Positions 1-9,610 of a stretch of DNA of 64,000 nucleotides are shown piece after piece; the stretch's first letter is position 1, and each line of letters begins with the position of its first letter. The stretch is from Chitinophagaceae bacterium (lineage in GTDB: Bacteria > Bacteroidota > Bacteroidia > Chitinophagales > Chitinophagaceae), in NCBI GenBank assembly GCA_017307755.1, contig JAFKGQ010000007.1, positions 1 to 64,000 on the forward strand, given 5' to 3'. Below the pieces are notes generated by a model. The model was not told the DNA's origin. It worked only from the letters and a program-made list of their open reading frames with translations, and did no database searches. The position numbers and the translations under genes are program-made.

Positions 1-1
1 C

Positions 2-2440
2 GGACAGACCATTAACATGGCAGGGACTTATACAGCTAACCTGAAGTCAACACCAGGATGCGACTCTATCGCCACCCTCAACCTGACTGTCAACTCGACA
101 CTCACCAGTACCACCAACACTACTATCTGCTCAAATCAACTACCCTATAGCTGGAACGGGCAGACCATCAATGCGGCCGGATCTTATACCGCCAACCTGA
201 AGTCAACAGCTGGTTGCGACTCTATCGCTACCCTCAACCTGGCCGTCAACTCAACCCTCACCAGCACTACCAACGCCACCATCTGCTCCAACCAGCTGCC
301 CTACACCTGGAACGGACAGACCATTAACACAGCTGGAACTTATACCGCCAACCTGAAGTCAATAGCCGGTTGCGACTCTATCGCTACCCTCAACCTGGCC
401 GTCAACTCAACGCTCACCAGTACTACCAATACCACCCTCTGTTCCAACCAACTTCCCTACACCTGGAACGGACAGATCATCAATACACCCGGAACTTATA
501 CGACGAACTTGAAGTCAGCAGCAGGATGCGACTCCATCGCTACATTGAACCTGACCGTCAATTCAACACTGACCAGTACGACCAACACCACCGTCTGTTC
601 CAACCAACTTCCCTACACCTGGAACGGACAGATCATTAACACAGCTGGAACTTATACCGCCAACCTGAAGTCAACAGCAGGATGTGACTCGACAGCCACT
701 CTCAACCTGACCGTCAATTCAACACTGACCAGTACGACGAACACCACCATCTGCGCCAACCAACTTCCTTACAACTGGAACGGGCAAATAATCAATACAC
801 CCGGAACTTATACGAAGAACCTGACGTCAGTAACAGGTTGCGACTCCATCGCCACCCTCAACCTGACCGTCAACTCGACCCTCACCAGTACGACCAACAC
901 TACTATCTGCTCCAACCAGTTACCCTATAGCTGGAATGGGCAAATAATCAATGCATCCGGAACTTATACGAAGAACCTGAAGTCAGTAACAGGATGCGAC
1001 TCTATCGCCACCCTCAACCTGGCCGTCAACTCAACCCTCACCAGTACGACCAACACCACCATCTGCTCCAACCAGCTGCCTTACACCTGGAACGGACAGA
1101 TCATTAACACAGCAGGGACCTATACGGCCAATCTGAAGTCAACAGCAGGATGTGATTCTATCGCTACCCTCAACCTGGCTGTCAACTCGACCCTCACCAG
1201 TACGACCAACACCACCATCTGCTCCAACCAACTACCCTATACCTGGAACGGACAGATCATTAACACAGCAGGGACCTATACGGCCAACCTGAAGTCAACA
1301 GCAGGATGTGACTCGACAGCCACCCTCAACCTGACCGTCAACTCAACCCTCACCAGCACCACCAATACCAACCTCTGCTCCAACCAACTTCCTTACACCT
1401 GGAACGGGCAAATAATCAATACATCCGGAACTTATACGAAGAACTTGAAGTCAGCAGCAGGATGCGACTCCATCGCCACCCTCAACCTGACCGTCAACTC
1501 AACGCTCACCAGCACCACCAATACCACCATCTGCTCCAGCCAGCTGCCTTATACCTGGAACGGGCAGACCATCAATGCCGCAGGAACTTATACAGCCAAC
1601 CTGACGTCAGTAGCAGGATGCGACTCCATCGCCACCCTCAACCTGGCCGTCAACTCGACTCTTACCAGTACGATGAACACCACCGTCTGTTCCAACCAGC
1701 TGCCTTATACCTGGAACGGACAGACCATCAATGCCGCTGGAACTTATACGAAGAACCTGAAGTCAACAGCAGGATGCGACTCCATCGCCACCCTCAACCT
1801 GACCGTCAACTCAACCCTCACCAGTACGACGAATACCACCATCTGTTCCAACCAGCTGCCTTATACCTGGAACGGACAGACCATTAACACAGCAGGAACC
1901 TATACGGCCAACCTGAAGTCAACAGCAGGATGTGACTCGACAGCCACCCTTAACCTGGCCGTCAACTCAACCCTCACCAGTACCACCAACACTACTATCT
2001 GCTCCAACCAGCTGCCTTATACCTGGAACGGACAGACCATTAACACAGCAGGAACCTATACGGCCAACCTGAAATCAATAGCAGGATGTGACTCGACCGC
2101 CACCCTCAACCTGGCTGTCAACTCGACGCTCACCAGCACCACCAATACCAACCTCTGTTCCAACCAGCTGCCTTATACCTGGAACGGACAGACCATCAAC
2201 ACAGCAGGAACCTATACGGCCAACCTGAAGTCAACAGCAGGATGTGACTCGACAGCCATCCTCAACCTGACCGTCAACTCAACCCTCACCAGTACGACCA
2301 ACACCACCATCTGCTCCAACCAGTTACCCTATAGCTGGAATGGGCAAATCATCAATACACCCGGAACTTATACGAAGAACCTGACGTCCACAGCAGGATG
2401 CGACTCCATCGCCACCCTTATCCTCAACATCTCTGTCGCC
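2..2440. repeat. 156-bp in-frame tandem repeat array, about 16 copies
   Basis: The GCDS codon cluster recurs every 156 bp from about position 57 to about 2,397, giving 16 copies (the first cut by the window edge) of a 52-codon unit. Copies differ mainly at synonymous positions and a few variable codons (for example AGT/AGG/ACG contexts before GCDS and T/S after LPY). A diverged 17th unit follows at about 2,440-2,580. The period is a multiple of three, so unit gain or loss keeps the reading frame. Confidence 0.95.
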
Positions 2441-4111
2441 GTCAACACTTTCCAAAATGTCAAAACATGCGCAACATCCTATACTCTACCCAATGGAGTA
2501 ACTGCCACCACCAACGGTGTTTATACATCTACGCTGAAGACCATTACAGGCTGCGACAGCATTATCATCACTACACTAGTCCTGGGACAGGCCCCCATCC
2601 TAAAGATCAATAACCCGGCAGCCAGCTGCGCTCCGGCAACTATTGACCTCACCGCTACAACCATCACCGCTGGCAGCGATGCCGGACTTGCCTATACATA
2701 CTGGACCGATACCACTGCTGTCAACGCACTCCCAACGCCTACCGCCGTAACCAACAGCGGAACCTATTATATTAAAGGAACAGACCCCAGCGGGTGCTAT
2801 ACAATAAGCCCGGTGACAATCACTATCAATGCCTCCCCCCATCTCATCATCAATAACCCCTTTGAATGCGCTCCTGCTACTGTAGATCTTACATCGTTCC
2901 TCATCACCGCCGGCAGCGACCAGGGGCTTAGATATACATATTGGGTCGACCCGGCCGCTGTAACACCCTTGAATAATCCTGCCGCAGTAGTTAACGGAAC
3001 CTACTATATCAAAGGGACCGCCACAGGTGGCTGCTCCTCGATCAAGCCAGTGGTAGTCACTATAACAAATGCGCCGAACCTCGTTATCACCAATCCTGCG
3101 GCAGCCTGCAGCGGTACTATGGATCTTACTGCGGCATCCATTACCATCGGCAGCGACCCGGGACTTACTTATACATACTGGACCGATGCCGCCAGCACCA
3201 TCCCTCTCGCCAATCCGACAAGGGTATCCGTCAGCGGCGTTTATTATATCAAGGCAACTGCCATCGGCGGATGTTTCACCATACGCCCCGTCTCTATACT
3301 ATTCGTTCCTGCACCGGCCGTTATATTGACAGGAGGCGAACCTGTCTGTGCCGGCACAAGCGCTACCTTACATATGGAACTCACCGGTACTCCCCCCTGG
3401 AACGTAACTTACTCGGATGGAGCTACAACAAAGACAATAAATCGGATCCTCACATCATCCTATGACCTTGTTGTTACCCCCGACACCACCGCCAACTATA
3501 CCATCCTGTCTGTGGCTGACGCAATATGTACCAATGAGAGTCCCACCGGCAGTCCGGTAGTAGTTACCGTTAAAGACCGCATTGCTCCATTGCGTTATCC
3601 CGATGTGAAGACGTTCGCGTATGTACCCACCCAGCTGGCAGCCCGGAACCCGGGGAACAACTACACCTACCAATGGGCTCCTGCGGACGGGCTCGACAGG
3701 CCGGACGTATATAATCCCGTCTTTAAATATGGCCAGTCAAAAGAATACACCATCACGCTTACCTCCACGGAAGGGTGCACGACCGTTGATACACAGTTGG
3801 TCGTACTGGCCAATCCGGAAGCCGGTAACCTGGCGCCTGATCTTTTCGTCCCGAAAGCATGGACGCCTAACGGAGATGGCGCGAATGACTACCTGTATCC
3901 AATCTGTGTGCACATTAAAGAGTTGAACTATTTCCGGGTATTCAATCGATGGGGTCAGCTAATGTTTGAAACCAACATGATAGGCAAAGGTTGGGATGGA
4001 AATTATAATGGGAAGCCACAAGTAATGGACGTTTACACATGGACCGCCCAGGCAGTAGGAGATAATGGAATAATTATTAAACGATCGGGGAACGCCATGT
4101 TATTACGATAA
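2..4111 (+). CDS. Large T9SS-secreted repeat protein (adhesin-like), 5'-truncated by window edge
   Basis: The frame is open at the left edge, so the gene begins upstream; 1,369 codons are visible. Sixteen near-identical 52-residue repeats, each containing CSNQLPYTWNGQ and AGCDS-type motifs, are followed by one diverged repeat. Three Ig-like units of roughly 85 residues come next (each with a TYxYW and a YYIKGT/KAT motif), then a linker. The last ~90 residues carry FVPKAWTPNGDG, FNRWGQ and GWDGNYNGK, the hallmarks of the gliding-motility-associated (type B) C-terminal domain that directs type IX secretion. It is therefore most likely exported to the cell surface or medium; the repeats resemble adhesin stalks. 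The downstream PorP/SprF gene is the usual partner of type B substrates. The binding target is unknown. Internal frames in the repeats are shadows. Confidence 0.92.
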   Translation, partial: GQTINMAGTYTANLKSTPGCDSIATLNLTVNSTLTSTTNTTICSNQLPYSWNGQTINAAGSYTANLKSTAGCDSIATLNLAVNSTLTSTTNATICSNQLPYTWNGQTINTAGTYTANLKSIAGCDSIATLNLAVNSTLTSTTNTTLCSNQLPYTWNGQIINTPGTYTTNLKSAAGCDSIATLNLTVNSTLTSTTNTTVCSNQLPYTWNGQIINTAGTYTANLKSTAGCDSTATLNLTVNSTLTSTTNTTICANQLPYNWNGQIINTPGTYTKNLTSVTGCDSIATLNLTVNSTLTSTTNTTICSNQLPYSWNGQIINASGTYTKNLKSVTGCDSIATLNLAVNSTLTSTTNTTICSNQLPYTWNGQIINTAGTYTANLKSTAGCDSIATLNLAVNSTLTSTTNTTICSNQLPYTWNGQIINTAGTYTANLKSTAGCDSTATLNLTVNSTLTSTTNTNLCSNQLPYTWNGQIINTSGTYTKNLKSAAGCDSIATLNLTVNSTLTSTTNTTICSSQLPYTWNGQTINAAGTYTANLTSVAGCDSIATLNLAVNSTLTSTMNTTVCSNQLPYTWNGQTINAAGTYTKNLKSTAGCDSIATLNLTVNSTLTSTTNTTICSNQLPYTWNGQTINTAGTYTANLKSTAGCDSTATLNLAVNSTLTSTTNTTICSNQLPYTWNGQTINTAGTYTANLKSIAGCDSTATLNLAVNSTLTSTTNTNLCSNQLPYTWNGQTINTAGTYTANLKSTAGCDSTAILNLTVNSTLTSTTNTTICSNQLPYSWNGQIINTPGTYTKNLTSTAGCDSIATLILNISVAVNTFQNVKTCATSYTLPNGVTATTNGVYTSTLKTITGCDSIIITTLVLGQAPILKINNPAASCAPATIDLTATTITAGSDAGLAYTYWTDTTAVNALPTPTAVTNSGTYYIKGTDPSGCYTISPVTITINASPHLIINNPFECAPATVDLTSFLITAGSDQGLRYTYWVDPAAVTPLNNPAAVVNGTYYIKGTATGGCSSIKPVVVTITNAPNLVITNPAAACSGTMDLTAASITIGSDPGLTYTYWTDAASTIPLANPTRVSVSGVYYIKATAIGGCFTIRPVSILFVPAPAVILTGGEPVCAGTSATLHMELTGTPPWNVTYSDGATTKTINRILTSSYDLVVTPDTTANYTILSVADAICTNESPTGSPVVVTVKDRIAPLRYPDVKTFAYVPTQLAARNPGNNYTYQWAPADGLDRPDVYNPVFKYGQSKEYTITLTSTEGCTTVDTQLVVLANPEAGNLAPDLFVPKAWTPNGDGANDYLYPICVHIKELNYFRVFNRWGQLMFETNMIGKGWDGNYNGKPQVMDVYTWTAQAVGDNGIIIKRSGNAMLLR

Positions 4112-4139
4112 AACATATTCATTTTATAAAACTTTCGTT

Positions 4140-5162
4140 ATGCCTTTTAAACAAATTACCTGTGTCTTGCTGATACTTATTGCGGCAAACCAGTCTCATG
4201 GACAGGACCCGGCCTTCTCTCAGTTCTTTTCTTCGCCGCTGAATGTCAACCCCGCTCTTACAGGTATTATACATGCCCCATGGCGTATTATATCCAATCT
4301 CCGGGACGAATGGGTATCACCGGCAAGCCCTTATACCACCGGCACCATTTCTTATGACGCTAAGATCATGAAGAATAAGATCCCGGAATCTTCCATATTT
4401 GGATTTGGGACTATGCTCATGTACGATCAGGCAATGAGAGGGGCATTAAAAAGCAACTATGCTTCTCTGAATGTTTCTTACAACATAAAAATTGCAGAAA
4501 GCGAGGAAGGCGAGCACAGATTGGGCGCCGGCTTTGGACTCACGTACGTCGACAAACGGATAGATTTCGGCATGTTGGATTTCTCCGCACAGTTCAATGG
4601 ATACGGTTTCGATAAAAACCTTCCTACGGGAGAAACGGCGCTGTCGAACATGAAGGCTTATCTTTCGGCTAGCAATGGCATTCTCTATACTTACAAAGAT
4701 AAATACATGAACCTTGACATCGGTGTAGCAGGCTTCCATTTAAACAAGCCTAAACAAACGGCGATCAAGGATGACAACCAATACCTGGCCCCGCGATATG
4801 TCGTTCATGGTAATTTTGAAGACATTCTCAATGACTACCTCGTTCTCAACACCAATGCTATCTATCAGGAACAATCAGGAACCCATTATTTTTCTGTTGG
4901 AGGCTCCCTGGGTTACTACCTCACTCAAAAGGGAGAGGATGATATCATCGTCAATGCCGGGTTATGGTACTGGTCGAAAAATGCGGTCATTCCCTACATA
5001 GGCCTCGCATATAAGAACTTTCAATTTGGGATCACCTATGATGTCACCGTCTCAAAGCTGGCCCAGGCATCCAGCAAACCAAAAACCTTCGAGCTTTCGC
5101 TGATCATAAGAGGGATCGATAAACCCACCGGGGTCATATATTGCCCGGGTCCATGGAAGTAG
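4140..5162 (+). CDS. PorP/SprF family type IX secretion membrane protein
   Basis: 340 residues with an N-terminal signal peptide ending near SHGQ, followed by DPAFSQFFSSPLNVNPALTG, the conserved opening of the PorP/SprF family. The rest is rich in alternating beta-strand patterns, consistent with an outer-membrane barrel. In this family, paralogues encoded beside type B T9SS cargo are thought to help anchor or export that cargo. The gene starts 28 bp after the cargo gene, so the two are probably co-transcribed. It converges with the efflux operon, leaving only 11 bp between stop codons, so there is no room for a separate terminator. Confidence 0.92.
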   Translation: MPFKQITCVLLILIAANQSHGQDPAFSQFFSSPLNVNPALTGIIHAPWRIISNLRDEWVSPASPYTTGTISYDAKIMKNKIPESSIFGFGTMLMYDQAMRGALKSNYASLNVSYNIKIAESEEGEHRLGAGFGLTYVDKRIDFGMLDFSAQFNGYGFDKNLPTGETALSNMKAYLSASNGILYTYKDKYMNLDIGVAGFHLNKPKQTAIKDDNQYLAPRYVVHGNFEDILNDYLVLNTNAIYQEQSGTHYFSVGGSLGYYLTQKGEDDIIVNAGLWYWSKNAVIPYIGLAYKNFQFGITYDVTVSKLAQASSKPKTFELSLIIRGIDKPTGVIYCPGPWK

Positions 5163-5173
5163 CCGGATACTGT

Positions 5174-6514
5174 TTATCCCCCCAGCTGGTTAGCATACCG
5201 CCGCAACTGTACTTCAGCCGACTTGGCTGCAAAACTCACATTGATCAGGATATACCCGGCATTTTCAAAGCTTTGTTCCGCATTCTTCACATCCACGACG
5301 GTGGCCTGTCGCAGCTTAAAACGTTGCTGCACCAGGTTCAGCAGCTTCTGCGAAAGCTCATAATTGGCCTTGGCCGTCTGCAATTGTTTGAGGTTATTCT
5401 TGTATGCCTGCCAATTCTTGACGGCATTGGAAGTATAGTTCAACACCAGGGTATCCTTTGTCAATTGAGCGTTCTTCACATTCATTCCCGCTATCTGTCC
5501 TTGTCGTTTGTAAATACCCCCATTAAAAATAGGCACGTTCAGCGAAACGCTGGCGTATGGCCCATAGTTCAGGTTCAACAGGGAGAACCCCTGGGAATTC
5601 CTTGTCCGGCTGTAATTATACCCCGCGTTTACGTACAGCGAGGGATAACGCAGGGCCCCCGTCTCTTTCTCGATGTATTTGTTGATGGTGATCTGCTCGT
5701 CGGCCGCCAGCACATCCGGGTTGGCAGTCTGTACGGCGTCAAGAATGGCGGCTAGTTGTATAGTGCTGTCCACCACGATCGTGTCTTCCACGGCAATGGC
5801 CGAATCAGGGTTCAGGGTCAGCAGGGTGAGCAGGTCCGTCTTGCCCTGGTCAACCACCAACTGCTGAGCCTGTAGGTTTTGACTGGCGGTATTCAGGTCC
5901 ACCTGTGACTGGAAAAGATCGGCGTTATTGGCTACGCCCACATTCTGCTGCGCTTTTACAATGTCCAGCCGCTGCTGGGTAGCGTCAATGGAGCGCTGCA
6001 GGGTCCTGGCATAGCTCTGCTGTCTTATGATGTCATAGTATTTCAACATGACGTTGTTGACAAGCACCAGGGCCCGGGAGCTCAGCTGCTGCCGGGTCTG
6101 GGTTTCGACAGCCCCCAATCTCTTCTTTACCGTAGCAATCCTTCCCCCGTTATACAACGGCATGCTGGCATTGAGCGAGGCTGACAGGTTGTTGGAGAAA
6201 GCGTTGTTGCTGGACCTGTTGTTGGCAGGATTGGAATACTCCTGCTTCAGGCTGGTGGCCTGCTCCTGGTCAGTGGCGGTTGCACTGACAGTAGGAAGAC
6301 CGCCTGCATAACCATAGTCGTTGCTGATGTCCGCAATGGTGACGTTGTTCTTTGCGATCTGGATGCCGAAGTTATTCTTCAAGGCTATCTGCACCGCCGC
6401 CGGAAGGGTCAGCGCAGAAGTCTGCGCGGGCAGCATCACCGGTGCAAACGCGGCGGCGACAAACAGGACGCCCCATTTCAAGCTAGTGTTAATCATAGTT
6501 TTTTTATTGGTCAT
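5174..6514 (-). CDS. TolC-family outer-membrane efflux protein
   Basis: 446 residues with a signal peptide (hydrophobic run ending near PAQT) and two repeated helical halves typical of outer-membrane efflux proteins. Examples are the LPAAVQIALKNN start, the LYNGGR and FNGGIYKRQG turns, and Gln/Asn-rich amphipathic helices (KAQQNVGVANNADLFQSQVDLNTASQN region). It would form the outer-membrane channel of a tripartite pump. It is the last gene of a minus-strand operon with the RND pump (3-bp gap) and the adaptor. The pump substrate cannot be read from the sequence. Confidence 0.93.
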   Translation of the reverse strand: MTNKKTMINTSLKWGVLFVAAAFAPVMLPAQTSALTLPAAVQIALKNNFGIQIAKNNVTIADISNDYGYAGGLPTVSATATDQEQATSLKQEYSNPANNRSSNNAFSNNLSASLNASMPLYNGGRIATVKKRLGAVETQTRQQLSSRALVLVNNVMLKYYDIIRQQSYARTLQRSIDATQQRLDIVKAQQNVGVANNADLFQSQVDLNTASQNLQAQQLVVDQGKTDLLTLLTLNPDSAIAVEDTIVVDSTIQLAAILDAVQTANPDVLAADEQITINKYIEKETGALRYPSLYVNAGYNYSRTRNSQGFSLLNLNYGPYASVSLNVPIFNGGIYKRQGQIAGMNVKNAQLTKDTLVLNYTSNAVKNWQAYKNNLKQLQTAKANYELSQKLLNLVQQRFKLRQATVVDVKNAEQSFENAGYILINVSFAAKSAEVQLRRYANQLGG

Positions 6515-6517
6515 ATC

Positions 6518-9500
6518 CTAATCGGTGACTTCCGTCAAATGCGCTTTATGCTTGCTGGATATATAGGTATATACGGCCGGGATAACAAACAAGGTCAATA
6601 TCAGCGAGAACATGATGCCGCCCACTACCACGATCCCGAGCGGGATACGGCTTGTAGCCGCAGCGCCCAGGCTAAGGGCTATCGGCAGGGCGCCAAGCGA
6701 AGTGGCAAGACTGGTCATGAGGATGGGCCTCAAACGTTGGGAAGCCGCCTCTATTACCGCCTCCATCCGGGGCATGCCATGTTCCCTTTTCTGGTTGGTA
6801 AACTCCACGATCAGGATACCATTCTTTGTCACCAGCCCGATGAGCATGATCATCCCGATCTCCGAAAAGATATTCAGCGTCTGGTGGAAGATCCACAGGC
6901 TGAGCAGGGCGCCCGCAAATGCCAGGGGTACAGTGAATATGATGGTGAACGGATCGATAAAGCTTTCAAACTGCGCCGCAAGCACCAGGTAAATAAGCAC
7001 CAGCGCAAGCACCAACGCAAAAACGATGTTCGACGAGCTTTCCGCATAATCCCGCGAAGAGCCCGACAAAGCCGTCTGGAAGCTGGGATCCAGCTGCTTG
7101 TCAGCAATGGCCTGCATGGCCTTGATCCCATCCCCGATGGTCTTGCCCTCCGCCAGCGAGGCGGAAATGGTGGCTGATTTATAGCGGTTGAAGTGATACA
7201 GCGTGGAGGGATTACTGTTGTTCTCGATATGGATCACCGCATCAAGGGGTATATTATCACCGTATTTGTTACGGACATAGACCTTGCTCACATCCGTAGG
7301 CTTGTCCCTGCCTCTTCTTTCCAGTTGTGCAATGACATAGTACTGATAGCCGTTCATGATAAAATAGGCCAGCCGGCCGCCGCTGAAGGCCGCCTGCATG
7401 GCAGCGATGACGTCGTTGGTGGAAAGACCGAGGTCCTTGATCTTCATACGGTCAACACTGATCTGCAATTCCGGCTTGTTGAACTTCAGGTTCACATCCA
7501 CATTCGAGAAAGTGGGGTCCTTACGGGCCGCATCCAGAAAGGCCGGGATAACTTTTTTCAGCTTCTCCATATCCTGGTTCTGCAGAACGAACTGCACAGG
7601 CAGGCTCGTCTTGGAACCAGAACCCACGGCAATGGTCTGCTCCTGGATGGCAAAGACCCGGGCGTCGTTAAAACGGCTCATCTTCCGTTGCAGGTCGCCC
7701 GTGATCTCATTCTGGCTCCGATGGCGCTCCATCGGCGGCACCAGACCTATACGCGGCTGGGAGGTATTAATAGAGCCAAAACCCGGCGTTCGGGCAAAGA
7801 CAAAATCCCTTTCCGGAACAGAGTCATAAAGATAATTGGCTATCTGGTCAGTAACATCCTGCGTATAACTATAGCTGGCTCCTTCCGGCAGGGTGACGGA
7901 TAAACGAACGCTGCTCCTGTCTTCCAGGGGAGCAATCTCGCTTTGCATATGGGTCGCAATCAGCCAGATCGTGACAAGACAGATACCAATGATGACCCAG
8001 GCCATCCACCGCACCTTCATAAATCCTTTCAGCAGGCGGAGATAGCCATTCTCCATCCCCGCAAAAAATGGCTCCGTCTTATTGTAAAACCATCCATGCC
8101 CCGATTTGCTGGTCGTCAGGTACACGTTCAATACAGGCGTGATGGTCAGCGATACAAAGGAAGAAATGAGCACGGCCGCAGCCAGTACTACCCCAAATTC
8201 CCTGAACAGCCGTCCCACAAACCCCTGGAGAAAGATCACGGGCATGAACACCACCGCCAGAGTTAGCGAAGTGCTGATGACCGCAAAGAATATTTCCTTA
8301 CTTCCTTCCAGGGCGGCTTTGTGAATAGGTAAGCCCTGTTCCAGCTTGCGGAAGATATTTTCCGTCACCACAATACCGTCATCCACCACCAGACCCGTAG
8401 CCAGCACGATCCCCAGCAGCGTGAGGATATTGATCGTAAAACCCGCCACGTACATGATAAAAAAGGTGGCGATCAGAGAAATAGGAATATCGATAAGGGG
8501 ACGCAGGGCTATCAGCCAGTTGCGGAAAAAGAAAAAGATCACCAGCACCACCAGGGAAAAGGCGATCACCAGGGTTTCCTTTACTTCCGACAGGGATTGA
8601 CGGATGATCTTCGTATTATCTATCAGCACGTTGATCTCGATGTCAGATTTATTTGAGTTCCGGATCTCCTCCATACGCTTGTAGAACTCATCGGCAATGG
8701 CGATATTATTGGCCCCGGGCTGAGGTACGACGGCCAAGCCTACGGCATTGACGCCGTTGTATTTCCAGCTTTGCTCCTCATTCTGCGGCCCCAGCTCCAC
8801 CCGGGCCACGTCACTAAGACGCACAATACCCGAGCTGTCCTCCCGTAGGATGACATCCCTGAAGTCCTTTTCGGTGGTCAGACGTCCAAGCGTCTTGATG
8901 GTCAGCTCTGTATTATTACCATAGATCTTACCTGGCGGCAACTCCACATTCTCCGTACTCATGGCCGTGGAGATATCGTTGTAGGCGATGCTATAGGCAT
9001 TCATCTTATCCTGGTCCAGCCAGATACGCATGGAATAGCTCTTATCCCCAAAGACGTTCACCGAGCTCACCTGGTTGATGGTCTGCAGTTGCTGCTGCAA
9101 TACATTGTCCGCATAGTCGCTGAGCTCCATCAGACTCTTGGTGCGGCTTTGGACGGCAAGGATGAGGATAAAGTCACTGTTGGCGTCCGCCTTGGTGACC
9201 ACGGGCGGAGCATCGATATCCAACGGAAGGCTACGTTGAGCCTGGCCTACCTTGTCACGTACGTCGCTTGCAGCCGCCTCCAGGTCCACCCCCAAGTTGA
9301 ACTCCACCGTGATATAGCTGCTGCCCAGGCTGCTGTTGGAGGAAATGGTACGAATGCCTGGGATACCGTTGATCTGTTTTTCCAGGGGCTCCGTGATCTG
9401 GCTTTCGATGATGTCCGGATTGGCGCCTGTATAGTTGGTATTTACCGTGATAATAGGAGGATCGATAGCCGGATAATCCCTTACGGCCAGGAAATTATAG

Positions 9501-9583
9501 CCCACGACGCCAAACAGGATGATCATCAGGTTCATCACCGTCGCCAGCACCGGCCGCTTGAGAGATAATTCAGAAATATTCAT
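6518..9583 (-). CDS. RND efflux pump inner-membrane subunit (AcrB/HAE1-like)
   Basis: 1,021 residues, the usual length for a hydrophobe/amphiphile efflux RND transporter. The N-terminus has the first membrane helix typical of the family (ELSLKRPVLATVMNLMIILFG). The proton-relay segment GLVVDDGIVVTENI carries the paired aspartates and GLVTKNGILIVEF the conserved lysine. The second half ends with the SLGALPIALSLG membrane segment. It exchanges protons for export of small molecules from the periplasm or inner membrane. It lies between adaptor and channel genes in one operon. A role in tolerance to the nearby peptide product is possible but rests only on proximity. Confidence 0.95.
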   Translation of the reverse strand: MNISELSLKRPVLATVMNLMIILFGVVGYNFLAVRDYPAIDPPIITVNTNYTGANPDIIESQITEPLEKQINGIPGIRTISSNSSLGSSYITVEFNLGVDLEAAASDVRDKVGQAQRSLPLDIDAPPVVTKADANSDFILILAVQSRTKSLMELSDYADNVLQQQLQTINQVSSVNVFGDKSYSMRIWLDQDKMNAYSIAYNDISTAMSTENVELPPGKIYGNNTELTIKTLGRLTTEKDFRDVILREDSSGIVRLSDVARVELGPQNEEQSWKYNGVNAVGLAVVPQPGANNIAIADEFYKRMEEIRNSNKSDIEINVLIDNTKIIRQSLSEVKETLVIAFSLVVLVIFFFFRNWLIALRPLIDIPISLIATFFIMYVAGFTINILTLLGIVLATGLVVDDGIVVTENIFRKLEQGLPIHKAALEGSKEIFFAVISTSLTLAVVFMPVIFLQGFVGRLFREFGVVLAAAVLISSFVSLTITPVLNVYLTTSKSGHGWFYNKTEPFFAGMENGYLRLLKGFMKVRWMAWVIIGICLVTIWLIATHMQSEIAPLEDRSSVRLSVTLPEGASYSYTQDVTDQIANYLYDSVPERDFVFARTPGFGSINTSQPRIGLVPPMERHRSQNEITGDLQRKMSRFNDARVFAIQEQTIAVGSGSKTSLPVQFVLQNQDMEKLKKVIPAFLDAARKDPTFSNVDVNLKFNKPELQISVDRMKIKDLGLSTNDVIAAMQAAFSGGRLAYFIMNGYQYYVIAQLERRGRDKPTDVSKVYVRNKYGDNIPLDAVIHIENNSNPSTLYHFNRYKSATISASLAEGKTIGDGIKAMQAIADKQLDPSFQTALSGSSRDYAESSSNIVFALVLALVLIYLVLAAQFESFIDPFTIIFTVPLAFAGALLSLWIFHQTLNIFSEIGMIMLIGLVTKNGILIVEFTNQKREHGMPRMEAVIEAASQRLRPILMTSLATSLGALPIALSLGAAATSRIPLGIVVVGGIMFSLILTLFVIPAVYTYISSKHKAHLTEVTD

Positions 9584-9610
9584 ACGTCAGATATGATGGG
9601 ATACTGCTAC

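Noticed and set aside
2..2440. Regular repeats resembling a CRISPR or satellite array
   Set aside because: The units are in frame with a 1,369-codon ORF, have no spacer structure, and encode a conserved 52-residue motif.
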